From an uncultured Acidobacteriia bacterium (GTDB lineage Bacteria; Acidobacteriota; Terriglobia; Bryobacterales; Bryobacteraceae): a DNA stretch of 48,984 nucleotides. The translations under genes were made by a program, and so were the position numbers. Every line of letters begins with the position of its first letter. Position 1 is the stretch's first letter. The notes under the pieces are model-generated. The model saw nothing but the letters and a program-made list of their open reading frames with translations, ran no database searches and was not told where the DNA came from. This document shows positions 27,371 through 35,977 of this stretch, piece by piece. Where the stretch lies: assembly GCA_903892565.1 (NCBI GenBank), contig CAITIX010000280.1, positions 1 to 48,984 of the forward strand, written 5' to 3'.

Positions 27371-30300
27371 TCAGAAGTGAAGCTTCAGCGCAAACTCAAA
27401 ATCGCGCGGATTCCCGGCCGACGTAATTGTGCCGAACGCCGCGGATCCGAACGATCCACTGGGATCATTAAACGGCGGCGTGTTGGTCACGTTAAACACT
27501 TCAGCGCGAAATTCAGCCGCGAATTTTTCCGTCATCTGAAATGTTTTTCCGATCATCACATCGGCGTTCTGGAGACCCGGCCCACGTACAGGATTGCGCG
27601 AACAGGTCCCCAACGTGTACTGCGACGCACCGGCAAACATTGCGGTATTGAAAAACTGCGCGGCGTTGCTGTTCACAAAAGCGTTTGGATTTCCGTTGCA
27701 ATTCGGTCGCTGTGCGCCATATCCTAAACTCGAATTCGCATTGGTCGCTTGCGATACTGCAACCCGATCACCCGCTTGCACGCGAACCGCGCCGGCGATC
27801 TGCCAGCCCGAAATCCTCCACACGCGGGGAATCTTGTAAACCCACGACGCCGAGAAAACGCGCGGAATATCGCCGCTTGAAAGATCGCGTTCTAAGTGCA
27901 GATTATTCGCATCCGCGATGCCCGTGTTCACAACAGGACCCGTAAAGATCGTATTGGAGAAGACGCTCGACGCATCATCGATCAACTTCGAGAATGTATA
28001 GGCGGTCGAAAATGTCAGCCCTCGGGAAAATCGTTTTTCGAGCTTCGCCTGCATAGCTTCATAGCTTGAATTCCCGATATTGTCGCGGAACAAAGCCACG
28101 TTCGTGAATTCGGGAAAGGGCCGCAGCAACTGCTGTGCGCTCACCGTGGACTTGCCGATCGACGAAGACGCCGGTACGACTCCGAAATATGGATTCGACA
28201 CGCTTTGCGACAGCGCCGAACCCATCGACAAGAAAACATCCGGCAACTGATTGATGTTCGGATCCGGAATGCCCAGATTCGTATTCTTCGACCCCAGATA
28301 CCCGACCTCGAAATTCAGATTTTGGCCGAACGTCTTCTGCACCGTGAAGTTCCATTGCTGGGAGTATCCGGAATTGTGCCCTCGATCCGTTCCGAACACG
28401 CCCTGCCCCAAGCCGGAATTCGGATTTGGAGCCGTCACTTGCACTGAGGGCCCAGCCGACAGCACAAACGCGGCGTGTACATTGTCGAGCGATTGCTGCC
28501 CCACGCTCTGCACGAACGGGAACTGCGGCAGTGTAAAGGGCGTCGTGATGCCGGATTGCTCGAACCACACCATGCCGTAGCCGGAGCGAATCACCCAGCT
28601 TTCAGCAACGCGGTAGGCCACTCCCACGCGCGGACCGAAATCGCAGCACGCCAAATCGCGGCCCGTATTCGGAAACTCCAGCAATTGCGTATGCAGGTTG
28701 AACACAGCGCCTTGGCCGTTCACTTCGGTGGAGGGAAAGTTCAGCGTGTAGCGCGTGCCCATGTTGACTTGCAGGCGGTTCGTAACGCGCCATTCGTCGC
28801 CCACAAAAAACTCGGCGATGTGCGCGCGCTCCTGCAGCACGTTCTTCTGGATGTCGATCGTAAATGCGTTGACCTGACCAAGTAGGATCGACGCAATACT
28901 GTTTCCCGTCCCCGAAGTATTGAACGTGAACGAACCCGCGGGATTCGGCGGATTCAGAATATCCATCGCCTCGCGCCGGATGTCCGCGCCGAATTTAATC
29001 GTGTGCCGTCCGCGAATGATCGAGAACGTATCAAGGTGCTCCGTCACCGAAGTTGTGAAGTTGGAATTGGCACTCGGCGTCGGCCCGATCTGTTGAAAGC
29101 CCGCCACCGCGAACGTCGATAGCGCCGTCGAGAACGCATTGGCCGGGAGTCCGGGCACGCCGAGCGTCGCATTTTGCAACGACGTTTGCACCAGATCCCG
29201 CCGCGTGTAGCCAAAGCGCGCCTGATTCAGCATGGTGGGCGAGGCCGTCCAATCGTATTCGGACGCGATCGAATCTCCGCGCGTCACCGCATGCCCCGTA
29301 AATCCGCTCGTGATGCTCCCGCTACCGTCCGGCAAAGGCGTCACGGGATTGTCGTTGTCGTGATAGTACGAATAACGCGCAAACACGCGATTCTTGTCGT
29401 TGACATAGTGATCCACGCGGCCGTCGAACTGATCTTGATTGTCCGGCTCGGTACCCGTGCGCACGTAATTGTTCGCCGTTCCCGGCAAATTCGCATGAGG
29501 GTAGAGCGCCAGCACTTTCGCTCCCAGCGCGTCCCACTGCGCGGGAACAATCGTATTGTTCGCGAACGCCAGCCCCGTGTTCGGATCTTTCACCGTCGAT
29601 GGGAACACGCCTGCGCGCTGCGCATCGGTCGGCACGGTACTGAAGCGCGTGATGCCCGTACGCAGTCTCGTGCCCTGCCAATCGCCGAAGAAGAAGGTCT
29701 TGTTTTTCTGAATCGGCCCGCCGAGCGCCACCCCGTACTGATTCCTGCGGAACTCCGGATTCGGGCCGGACTGCGCGAACACGTTGCGCGCGTTCAGCGC
29801 CTCGTTGCGGAAGAACTCGAACAGCGCGCCGTGAAATTGATTGCCGCCGGATTTCCCGATCACCATCACCGTGCCGCCGTTGGAGCGTCCGTATTCCGGC
29901 GAATACGCATTGATATTCAGACGGAATTCTTCAATCCCGTCGATCACCGGGTAAAACACAACCTGCCCCGGTTCCGGCTGCAGGACGCTAATGCCGTCAT
30001 ACATGTATTCGTTCGTGCGAGGACGGCTCCCATTGATCCTCGGCAGCAGCGAACCATTCGGCAGCGCGACCCCCGGAGAAAGCGCGACCAGAGGAATGAA
30101 GTTCCGCCCATCGAGCGGCAGCGTTTCCACCTTGATCCGATCGATGTCCGTGCTCACCGAGCCGCTGGCCGTTTGCAGCAGCGGGGCTTGTCCTGTAACG
30201 GTTACCGAATCCGACGCCGACCCGATCTCCAGCCGGACGTCCAGCGCCGTCTGATCGCCCAGCCGAAATGCCAGACCTGCTCTTCTATAGGTCCGGAACC

Positions 30301-30556
30301 CGGACTTCTCGATCACAAGACTGTATTCGTCAATCGGCAATCCCAGGAAATGGTATTCCCCGTTGGCGCCGGACTTTGCTGCAAAACGCGCGCCCGTAGA
30401 CTGCTCCTGCAATACTACGCTTGCGTCTTTCACTGCCAAACCGGCTGGATCCAGGATCGTCCCGAACAGCTCCGCGCGCCCTGCCTGCCCGAAACAAGGC
30501 AGCGCTCCGCCCCCTATCAGCACAGTAAAAAGGGCGACTGCCCGCATGCATCGCAT
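27371..30556 (-). CDS. TonB-dependent receptor, carboxypeptidase-regulatory-like (Oar-type), second copy
   Basis: About 1061 aa. A signal peptide (MRAVALFTVLIGGGALPCFG, cleavage near GQA) is followed by a carboxypeptidase-regulatory-like domain (~28-115; GTILDPAGLAVKDASVVLQ). The plug-like region contains VTVTGQAPLLQTASGSV and LPLDGRNFIPLVALSPGV. The barrel ends with NPRDFEFALKLHF, a typical C-terminal Phe. The frame opens with a GTG at 30565. ATG at 30556 was preferred because a minus-strand TACAGT (30569-30564) lies 7 nt before it, consistent with a leaderless start. It differs widely in sequence from the receptor at 18-3392, so the substrates probably differ. It is divergent from the MFS exporter gene. 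Confidence 0.88.
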   Translation of the reverse strand: MRCMRAVALFTVLIGGGALPCFGQAGRAELFGTILDPAGLAVKDASVVLQEQSTGARFAAKSGANGEYHFLGLPIDEYSLVIEKSGFRTYRRAGLAFRLGDQTALDVRLEIGSASDSVTVTGQAPLLQTASGSVSTDIDRIKVETLPLDGRNFIPLVALSPGVALPNGSLLPRINGSRPRTNEYMYDGISVLQPEPGQVVFYPVIDGIEEFRLNINAYSPEYGRSNGGTVMVIGKSGGNQFHGALFEFFRNEALNARNVFAQSGPNPEFRRNQYGVALGGPIQKNKTFFFGDWQGTRLRTGITRFSTVPTDAQRAGVFPSTVKDPNTGLAFANNTIVPAQWDALGAKVLALYPHANLPGTANNYVRTGTEPDNQDQFDGRVDHYVNDKNRVFARYSYYHDNDNPVTPLPDGSGSITSGFTGHAVTRGDSIASEYDWTASPTMLNQARFGYTRRDLVQTSLQNATLGVPGLPANAFSTALSTFAVAGFQQIGPTPSANSNFTTSVTEHLDTFSIIRGRHTIKFGADIRREAMDILNPPNPAGSFTFNTSGTGNSIASILLGQVNAFTIDIQKNVLQERAHIAEFFVGDEWRVTNRLQVNMGTRYTLNFPSTEVNGQGAVFNLHTQLLEFPNTGRDLACCDFGPRVGVAYRVAESWVIRSGYGMVWFEQSGITTPFTLPQFPFVQSVGQQSLDNVHAAFVLSAGPSVQVTAPNPNSGLGQGVFGTDRGHNSGYSQQWNFTVQKTFGQNLNFEVGYLGSKNTNLGIPDPNINQLPDVFLSMGSALSQSVSNPYFGVVPASSSIGKSTVSAQQLLRPFPEFTNVALFRDNIGNSSYEAMQAKLEKRFSRGLTFSTAYTFSKLIDDASSVFSNTIFTGPVVNTGIADANNLHLERDLSSGDIPRVFSASWVYKIPRVWRISGWQIAGAVRVQAGDRVAVSQATNANSSLGYGAQRPNCNGNPNAFVNSNAAQFFNTAMFAGASQYTLGTCSRNPVRGPGLQNADVMIGKTFQMTEKFAAEFRAEVFNVTNTPPFNDPSGSFGSAAFGTITSAGNPRDFEFALKLHF

Positions 30557-30664
30557 ACAAGACACTGTACTCTATACAGGACAACTTCCGCAACGGACCA
30601 ACAATGCCGCCAGCTGCCAGACCGTCTCTGCGAAAATCCGTGAAGTCGGCGTATCCTATAAGGA
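30557..30664. promoter_or_regulatory. Divergent promoter region for the receptor and the Fsr-type exporter
   Basis: On the minus strand TACAGT (30569-30564) lies 7 nt before the receptor ATG. On the plus strand TATCCT (30652-30657) lies 7 nt before the GTG at 30665. The receptor and exporter may share control, but no operator palindrome was recognised between them. Confidence 0.4.
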
Positions 30665-31924
30665 GTGAGCTCCACGACCATCCCGACGGCCCTTCCCGTG
30701 GCCAAGGACCGCACTGCATATCCCGTCCTTGCCACCATCAGCGTCTGTCATTTCTTAAATGACTTGATCCAATCGCTGCTCCCCGCAATTTATCCGCTGC
30801 TCAAGGACAACTATCACCTGGACTTCGGTCAAATCGGTCTCATCACGTTCACCACGCAATTCGTGGCGTCTGTATTGCAGCCGGTCGTAGGATTTTTCAC
30901 CGACAAGCGCCCTCAGCCGTATTCTCTGCCCGTCGGCATGGGATTCTCGCTCAGCGGATTGTTGCTCCTCTCCACGGCCTCGAGCTTCCCCGCGATCCTC
31001 CTCGCCGTGGCGTTCGTCGGCGTCGGTTCTTCCGTGTTTCATCCCGAATCGTCGCGCGTGGCGCGCATGGCCGCAGGACCGAAACCGGGATTCGCGCAGG
31101 CGATCTTCCAAGTCGGCGGCAATGCGGGCACCGCCACCGGACCTCTGCTCGCGGCGTTCATCGTCATTAAACGCGGCCAGGGCAGCGTCGCCTGGTTTTC
31201 GATCGCCGCACTCGTTGCCATCATTCTGATGATTCGCATCAGCAACTGGGCCATCCAATATCGCCGCGCGAAAGCCAAGTCGCCGGTCGCGCACCACGAA
31301 CGCCACAGCCACGGACTGCCTCCGAAAAAGGTCGCGCTCGCCGTCGGCGTCCTCGTCATGCTGATGTTCTCGAAGTTCATCTACATGGCTAGTTTGACCA
31401 GCTATTTCACGTTCTTCCTGATCAGCAAATTCCATGTCACGACGGAGAAGGCGGAGCTCTTCCTATTCCTCTTCCTGGGATCGGTCGCCGCCGGAACACT
31501 GCTCGGCGGGCCCTTTGGCGATCGCGTCGGCCGCAAGTACGTGATTTGGTTTTCGATTCTCGGCGCGCTGCCGTTTACTCTCGCGCTGCCTTATGTGGGC
31601 CTGTTCTGGACTGGCATCTTCTGCTCTCTTGTCGGCCTGATTCTGGGCTCGGCATTCCCCGCGATCGTGGTCTTCGCGCAGGAACTGATGCCCGGCAAAG
31701 TCGGCATGATCTCGGGCCTGTTCTTTGGACTCGCCTTTGGCACCGGAGGCATCGCCGCCGCCCTGCTCGGCGTGCTGGCCGATCACACCAGCATCAACTT
31801 CGTCTACAAAGTGTGTTCGTTCTTGCCGCTGCTCGGCCTTCTCACGGCGTTCCTGCCGAACGTGGAAGAACATCGGCGGCGCGAACAAGCACTGACCGCG
31901 AACGTTTTACGCCAGACCAGCTAG
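30665..31924 (+). CDS. MFS exporter, fosmidomycin-resistance (Fsr) type
   Basis: A 419-aa inner-membrane MFS protein with 12 predicted helices. The N-terminus shows the Fsr subfamily signature SVCHFLNDLIQSLLPAIYPL. GLITFTTQFVASVLQPVVG follows in TM2. Between helices, FFTDKRP and GDRVGRK occupy the positions of the A-type loops, and HPESSRVARMAAG is also typical of Fsr proteins. Fsr exporters pump out fosmidomycin and related compounds; the real substrate here is unknown. GTG at 30665 lies 7 nt after TATCCT, suggesting a leaderless start. Its 3' end overlaps the convergent HU-TIR gene by 18 bp. Confidence 0.85.
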   Translation: MSSTTIPTALPVAKDRTAYPVLATISVCHFLNDLIQSLLPAIYPLLKDNYHLDFGQIGLITFTTQFVASVLQPVVGFFTDKRPQPYSLPVGMGFSLSGLLLLSTASSFPAILLAVAFVGVGSSVFHPESSRVARMAAGPKPGFAQAIFQVGGNAGTATGPLLAAFIVIKRGQGSVAWFSIAALVAIILMIRISNWAIQYRRAKAKSPVAHHERHSHGLPPKKVALAVGVLVMLMFSKFIYMASLTSYFTFFLISKFHVTTEKAELFLFLFLGSVAAGTLLGGPFGDRVGRKYVIWFSILGALPFTLALPYVGLFWTGIFCSLVGLILGSAFPAIVVFAQELMPGKVGMISGLFFGLAFGTGGIAAALLGVLADHTSINFVYKVCSFLPLLGLLTAFLPNVEEHRRREQALTANVLRQTS

Positions 31925-32506
31925 CGGTCTCCGCTTGGCGGCTTTCTTGATGTCCCGCGCGAGCCGCCGCACGCCCTTCTCCCAATCCGGAAACAAATCG
32001 ACATATTGCAGTTGTTCGGCGATGCGCCGCGGCACGACGCATTCTTCCAAGCGCACCGGCATCACGAATGGATCGTCCAGCGGCCTTCGGCGCGCGCATT
32101 CCAGTGCGTGACGAATCTCCTGCTGGAACATTCCGCGTTTCCCCACCGACCGAGGAGAAAAGCACGCCAGGAACACGTCCGCGACGTCGATGGCGTGCTC
32201 CAAGGCCCGTGGCCAGTCCTGCCCTGCCAGGAGCTTATCTTTATCGAGCCACGGGGAGCATCCATGCTTGCGCAGCGATTCGCACAAGCGCCGCGCATAC
32301 GGGAGATCCTCGACCGCGTAAGCCACAAACACCTGCGCGACTTCCTGTGGGGAAAACTGGTACGTCGTTTTCCCTTCGCTCACGTTTTTGCCGCCGGCAT
32401 TCGATGCGCGAAACGTGCCGAGCCCTTCGATCTCCACCGCCTGCCCGTTGCCCAATGCCTCACGCACGATTTCGGCGATACGCTCCCGCGTCTCCAGCCT
32501 CGTCAC
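31907..32506 (-). CDS. HU-like/TIR domain fusion protein
   Basis: A 199-aa protein with two recognisable parts. Residues ~8-60 look like the second half of an HU/IHF domain: a helix (RERIAEIVREALGNG), the HU signature VEIEGLGTFRASN, a short arm, and FSPQEVAQVF. Residues ~58-190 form a TIR domain: VFVAYAVEDLPYARRL (box 1), WLDKDKLLAGQDWPRAL, DVFLACFSPRSV, and QQEIRHAL with E130 at the position of the catalytic glutamate of NAD-cleaving TIR domains. A DNA-linked TIR effector or signalling enzyme is a reasonable inference. The first HU helix is absent. ATG at 32506 overlaps the stop of the upstream HU-like gene as ATGA, so the two are co-translated. Function is unproven. Confidence 0.75.
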   Translation of the reverse strand: MTRLETRERIAEIVREALGNGQAVEIEGLGTFRASNAGGKNVSEGKTTYQFSPQEVAQVFVAYAVEDLPYARRLCESLRKHGCSPWLDKDKLLAGQDWPRALEHAIDVADVFLACFSPRSVGKRGMFQQEIRHALECARRRPLDDPFVMPVRLEECVVPRRIAEQLQYVDLFPDWEKGVRRLARDIKKAAKRRPLAGLA

Positions 32507-32754
32507 GATCTCGGCTTCCCCGCCACCGCTTTTCCCTTCGCCGCGGACGACCTCGTAGCAGGAGCCTTGCTCCTGAGCGCGTTGTTCTTGAGTTCGCCCA
32601 CGCCCGGCATCTCCGTTGCCCGCCCCTGGCGAAGGCTTGTCACGATCCCGTGAAAGAGGCGATCCAGCTCGTCCTGAGCCTGACTTTCACTCAAAGGACT
32701 GCGCTCCGCGAGCGTCCGCGCCAGATCCTCTCGTTTTAATTCTTGCGGCTTCAT
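32503..32754 (-). CDS. Small HU-like DNA-binding protein with basic tail
   Basis: An 83-aa protein. Residues ~5-55 match the first half of an HU/IHF fold: helix 1 (KREDLARTLAER), turn, helix 2 (SESQAQDELDRLFHGIVTSL), then RATEMPGVGEL at the place of the HU GFGTF turn. The DNA-gripping arm is missing. A Lys/Ala/Ser-rich tail (RSKAPATRSSAAKGKAVAGK) replaces it and resembles a histone H1-like tail. It is translationally coupled to the HU-TIR gene. A TATGCT box on the minus strand (32769-32764) lies 9 nt before the ATG. Pairing with the HU-like half of the fusion is suggested by complementary domain content, but it is inference. Confidence 0.7.
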   Translation of the reverse strand: MKPQELKREDLARTLAERSPLSESQAQDELDRLFHGIVTSLRQGRATEMPGVGELKNNALRSKAPATRSSAAKGKAVAGKPRS

Positions 32755-32996
32755 GTCTGGCTCAGCATAGCCCTGGCCGTGGTTCCCATCCCTCGCCAGT
32801 AATCGATAACCAATTGATTATGAGCTAGTTATATAATCCAGAGCTCTTGCATTCGCACCTCACTTTGCCCCGGAAACAGGCCCCTTCCAATTAAGCCATT
32901 TTAATCCCCGCTTAACCGTTCATTCATGTGCGGTTGCGATGATACTTTTGTACGACGGCCGCAGGTCGTCAGAACATTCCAAGGAGAAATACAACA
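32755..32996. promoter_or_regulatory. Divergent regulatory region and long leader of the Lys-rich peptide gene
   Basis: TATAAT at 32832-32837 is a consensus -10 box on the plus strand, giving a leader of about 150 nt. Just upstream, ATAAC and GTTAT form a loose inverted repeat (about 32806-32832). The leader holds a small hairpin ACGAC/GTCGT (32952-32956 and 32965-32969). AAGGAG at 32981-32986 is the ribosome binding site, 10 nt before the ATG. Confidence 0.5.
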
Positions 32997-33131
32997 ATGA
33001 AGAAGCTCATGAGTGTTATGCTCGGCCTGACCCTTCTGATGGGTGTCGCCACCGTTTCGTTCGCCCAGGACAGCACGGACAAGAAGGAAGGCAAGAAAAA
33101 GAAGAAGGAAGACAAGAAGGACGTCCGCTAG
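32997..33131 (+). CDS. 44-residue exported Lys-rich peptide
   Basis: A small gene with full expression signals: TATAAT at 32832, AAGGAG at 32981-32986, ATG at 32997 and a strong terminator at 33162. The first ~23 residues are a textbook signal peptide (MKKLMSVMLGLTLLMGVATV, then SFA before the likely cleavage site). The mature part is about 21 residues, half of them Lys, with acidic residues between (DKKEGKKKKKEDKKD). It would be a small secreted or periplasmic polycationic peptide. Possible roles include binding of envelope polyanions or DNA, but there is no direct evidence for any. No family was recognised. Confidence 0.7.
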   Translation: MKKLMSVMLGLTLLMGVATVSFAQDSTDKKEGKKKKKEDKKDVR

Positions 33132-33161
33132 TTTCCTTCCTGCTTTTGCTGGAAAGATTTT

Positions 33162-33207
33162 AAACCGCGCCTTGGCCCCATGGGTCTGGGCGCGGTTTGT
33201 ATTTTCA
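33162..33207 (+). terminator. Rho-independent terminator after the Lys-rich peptide gene
   Basis: AAACCGCGCC (33162-33171) pairs perfectly with GGCGCGGTTT (33189-33198) around a 17-nt loop. GTATTTTCAT follows. It lies 30 nt after the stop codon. Confidence 0.9.
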
Positions 33208-33293
33208 TCCCTCCTTTTCGCCGCCCCGCGTCTTTTTTCGTCTGCCTCTGAGATTTCCTAGCCCTTCAGGCAACTACCCCCTTAGCGACATCC

Positions 33294-35921
33294 GTGCGCC
33301 GCAACTCGCCAGCCCATGAACCACGCGACGATGAACCACCCGACGATGGATCACGCGACGATTCTCCGTTCTCCCGAGGCCTGCTAGTGCGCGAACCGCT
33401 CGTGTTGCCGTTGGTCGCCATCACAGCTGGCTTGTTCCTGTGCCGCTGGATGCCGTTCAGCGTCACTTCTGCCGCTTGGCCCATGGCGGCATTTTTCCTG
33501 CTGTGGATCGTGGCGGCATCCCGTGGGAGCCGGTGGCTTTCCCGGATCTGCGCGGCGCTGGCTCTTGTATGCCTTGGCGCGTTGAGCGAAGCATGGCACC
33601 GTCCCGGCCCCACTCCGGAAATCGACGCAGGATCGCGTGAAGTCGTGCTGCTCGATGGCTGCGTCGTCGAGCCCTCCGTTTTCTCTCCCGAACGGGAACA
33701 GTTCACACTGGAGCTGGCACCCGGCGCACGCGCGCGCGTCACGCAAATCATCCTGACGGACGACGAACTCCCCGAGCCGTTGCATTACGGCCAGATGGTA
33801 GAGATCGAAGCGCGCATTCGCCCGCCTCACAACTATCGCAATCCCGGAGCCTTCGACTACGCGACATATCTGGCACGGCAAAAGATCTATTGGACGGCTT
33901 CGATGGCACGGCATTCGTCAGCAAAGGTCTTGCCAGGACGCTGCGGATCGCGTTTCTGGGCGGCAATTTTTGCTCTGCGCGAGTCCGCGCTAATGCGGCT
34001 GGATCGCTTGTACCAAGGCAACGAATACGCCACCGGCATGATGGAAGCGGTTCTGCTGGGGGAGACTTCAAAGCTTGAAAAAATCTGGACGCAGGATTTC
34101 CGCCGCACCGGGACATTTCACGCCCTGGTGATCTCCGGCGCGCACGTGGCCGTGCTGGCAGGCGTGCTGCTGTTCTTGCTGCGCATCTGCGCCGTGCCCG
34201 AAATTCCCGCCCTCGCACTCACCGCCTGCGCTGCGTGGATCTATGCCCTGGTCACTGGATTTTCACCGCCCGTGGGTCGCGCGGCCGTGGGATTCACGCT
34301 CTACTTGATGGCCCGCTACTTCTTTCGCCGTGGACGCGTGATCAACCTGCTGGCGGCAGTCGCGATCGCCTACATCTTGACCGATCCGGAAGAGCTGTTT
34401 GACGCCAGCTTTCAGCTCTCCTTTCTTTCGGTTGCCGCAATTGGCGCTCTCGCCGCTCCGCTCCTCGAAGCCACGTCCGGCCCTTATTTTTCGGGCCTTC
34501 GCGGCATCTTTCACCTGGATGCGGACCCTCACATACCGCCACGGGTCGCCCAATGGCGCGTGGAAATTCGGCTCATCGCGGAAACGCTCGAGTTGTGGAC
34601 GCGGCTTCCCGCACGTTGGACAGCCGAAGCCATCGCGGCAATCTTGCGGCTGTTCCTATTTGCTTGGGAGCTCGTTCTCATCTCGGCTGTGATGCAAGTC
34701 GGACTGGCCCTGCCCATGGCCGAGTATTTCCATCGCATCTCTTTTACGGGCCTCACCGCGAACCTGATCATCGTGCCATTGCTGAGCGCTGTCGTGCCGC
34801 TGGGATTTATTGCGATCTTCACGGGCTGGCACTGGATCGCGATGCTCGCTGGATGGCTGCTATCGGGCGCAGCAAAAACCGCAGCCTGGCACGCCAATCT
34901 CGAACCTTCGTGGCGCATCGCGAATCCGCCATTGTGGCTGGCCGCCGCGTTCGTTCTTTCCTTAATTACTCTCGCTGTGGTGATGAAGCGTCCCACGTGG
35001 CGCTGGATCGCAGCCACTGCGGCGCTCACGTGCTTCGCGATCTTGCTGTGGCAACCGTGGCCGAATCAAATCAGGCGCGGTGAACTGGAGCTCACCGCGC
35101 TCGACGTCGGCCAGGGCGATAGTCTCCTCGTCGTTTTCCCCGAAGGCAAGACGATGGTCGTCGATACCGGCGGTATTCTCACCTACGGCCCCAAGCGGCG
35201 GCGTCCGAATCTCGATACCGGCGAGGACGTCGTCTCCCCTTATCTATGGAGCCGCGGCATCCGGCGCATTGACGTTCTCGTCATCACGCACGCGCATGAG
35301 GATCACGCGGGCGGCGCCGAGGCGCTGATCCAGAATTTTCGGCCTGCGCGCATTTGGGTGGGCGCTCATCCATCCGAATCCCTTCTGGCTAATGCGGCGC
35401 GCTTGCACATTCCGGTCGATGCGCTGCACGCCGCCGATCCATTTTCCTTCGCGGGAGCCACGGTGCAGCCCCTTTCTCCTCCCGCCGATTACGACAACCC
35501 GCGTCCCGGAAACAACGATTCGCTGGCCTTCCGCCTCTCTTATGGCAGCCGCTCCTTTCTATTGACGGGCGACATGGAGCGCCCCATGGAATACCGTCTG
35601 CTGGGAGACGCGCGCCTCTCGCACGTCGACGTCCTTAAAGTGGGCCATCATGGCTCGAAGACTTCTACGACGCAGGCCTTCTTAGACGCCACCTCGCCTG
35701 CCATCGCCGTTATCTCCGCCGGGTTCGAAAACTCCTTCGGGCACCCGCATCCGGACACCGTCGCACGCCTCAATGAAAGGCACTCCACCATCCTCCGCAC
35801 CGATCTTGACGGACTGGTTACAGTGCGGACCGACGGCGCGCACCTGTGGTTCGACGAAACCGCCTGGGAGAGCCCGGCGCAGTCCGACGTCTTCGATTGG
35901 GCGGTCTCCCTTGGACGTTGA
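33294..35921 (+). CDS. comEC: ComEC/Rec2 family DNA-uptake channel protein
   Basis: An 875-aa polytopic membrane protein that would carry single-stranded DNA across the inner membrane during transformation. The N-terminal ~25 residues are Asp/Pro-rich and encoded by three 15-bp repeats. A DUF4131-like soluble part (about 90-230) follows the first membrane helices. The Competence domain (~240-580) contains FHALVISGAHVAVLAG and GFSPPVGRAAVGF. The C-terminal metallo-beta-lactamase-like domain starts near LELTALDVGQGDSLLVVFPE. It has H666, H668, D670 and H671 in HAHEDHAGG, then VGHHGSKTST. Conserved metal ligands suggest an active nuclease-type domain. The start is GTG at 33294, with no clear ribosome binding site; a later start after the repeats is possible. 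Confidence 0.9.
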   Translation: MRRNSPAHEPRDDEPPDDGSRDDSPFSRGLLVREPLVLPLVAITAGLFLCRWMPFSVTSAAWPMAAFFLLWIVAASRGSRWLSRICAALALVCLGALSEAWHRPGPTPEIDAGSREVVLLDGCVVEPSVFSPEREQFTLELAPGARARVTQIILTDDELPEPLHYGQMVEIEARIRPPHNYRNPGAFDYATYLARQKIYWTASMARHSSAKVLPGRCGSRFWAAIFALRESALMRLDRLYQGNEYATGMMEAVLLGETSKLEKIWTQDFRRTGTFHALVISGAHVAVLAGVLLFLLRICAVPEIPALALTACAAWIYALVTGFSPPVGRAAVGFTLYLMARYFFRRGRVINLLAAVAIAYILTDPEELFDASFQLSFLSVAAIGALAAPLLEATSGPYFSGLRGIFHLDADPHIPPRVAQWRVEIRLIAETLELWTRLPARWTAEAIAAILRLFLFAWELVLISAVMQVGLALPMAEYFHRISFTGLTANLIIVPLLSAVVPLGFIAIFTGWHWIAMLAGWLLSGAAKTAAWHANLEPSWRIANPPLWLAAAFVLSLITLAVVMKRPTWRWIAATAALTCFAILLWQPWPNQIRRGELELTALDVGQGDSLLVVFPEGKTMVVDTGGILTYGPKRRRPNLDTGEDVVSPYLWSRGIRRIDVLVITHAHEDHAGGAEALIQNFRPARIWVGAHPSESLLANAARLHIPVDALHAADPFSFAGATVQPLSPPADYDNPRPGNNDSLAFRLSYGSRSFLLTGDMERPMEYRLLGDARLSHVDVLKVGHHGSKTSTTQAFLDATSPAIAVISAGFENSFGHPHPDTVARLNERHSTILRTDLDGLVTVRTDGAHLWFDETAWESPAQSDVFDWAVSLGR
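33316..33360. repeat. Three 15-bp tandem repeats at the 5' end of comEC
   Basis: Units ATGAACCACGCGACG, ATGAACCACCCGACG and ATGGATCACGCGACG lie head to tail at 33316-33360. They are in frame and encode an Asp-rich, Pro-containing N-terminal tail (residues ~8-23). Confidence 0.75.
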
Positions 35922-35948
35922 CAGTTCTACGGGAGAATCCTGCTAAAC

Positions 35949-35954
35949 TATAGT
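35949..35954 (+). promoter_or_regulatory. -10 box of the LolA-like/hopanoid operon
   Basis: TATAGT at 35949-35954 lies 23 nt before the ATG of the LolA-like gene and 28 nt after the comEC stop. Transcription starting near 35961 would give a leader of about 17 nt. The five genes down to hpnI have no later internal promoter of similar quality. Confidence 0.45.
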
Positions 35955-35977
35955 CATGCAGAGCCCCGTCGCGCTGC

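Noticed and set aside
29174-30643. 489-codon plus-strand frame opposite the second TonB-dependent receptor
   Set aside because: Arg/His-rich antisense shadow of a long GC-rich gene, with no family signature.
30665-32754. Defence island around the HU-TIR pair
   Set aside because: Neighbours are an MFS exporter, a small exported peptide gene and comEC. No other defence gene, integrase or transposase is visible, so only the pair itself is put forward.
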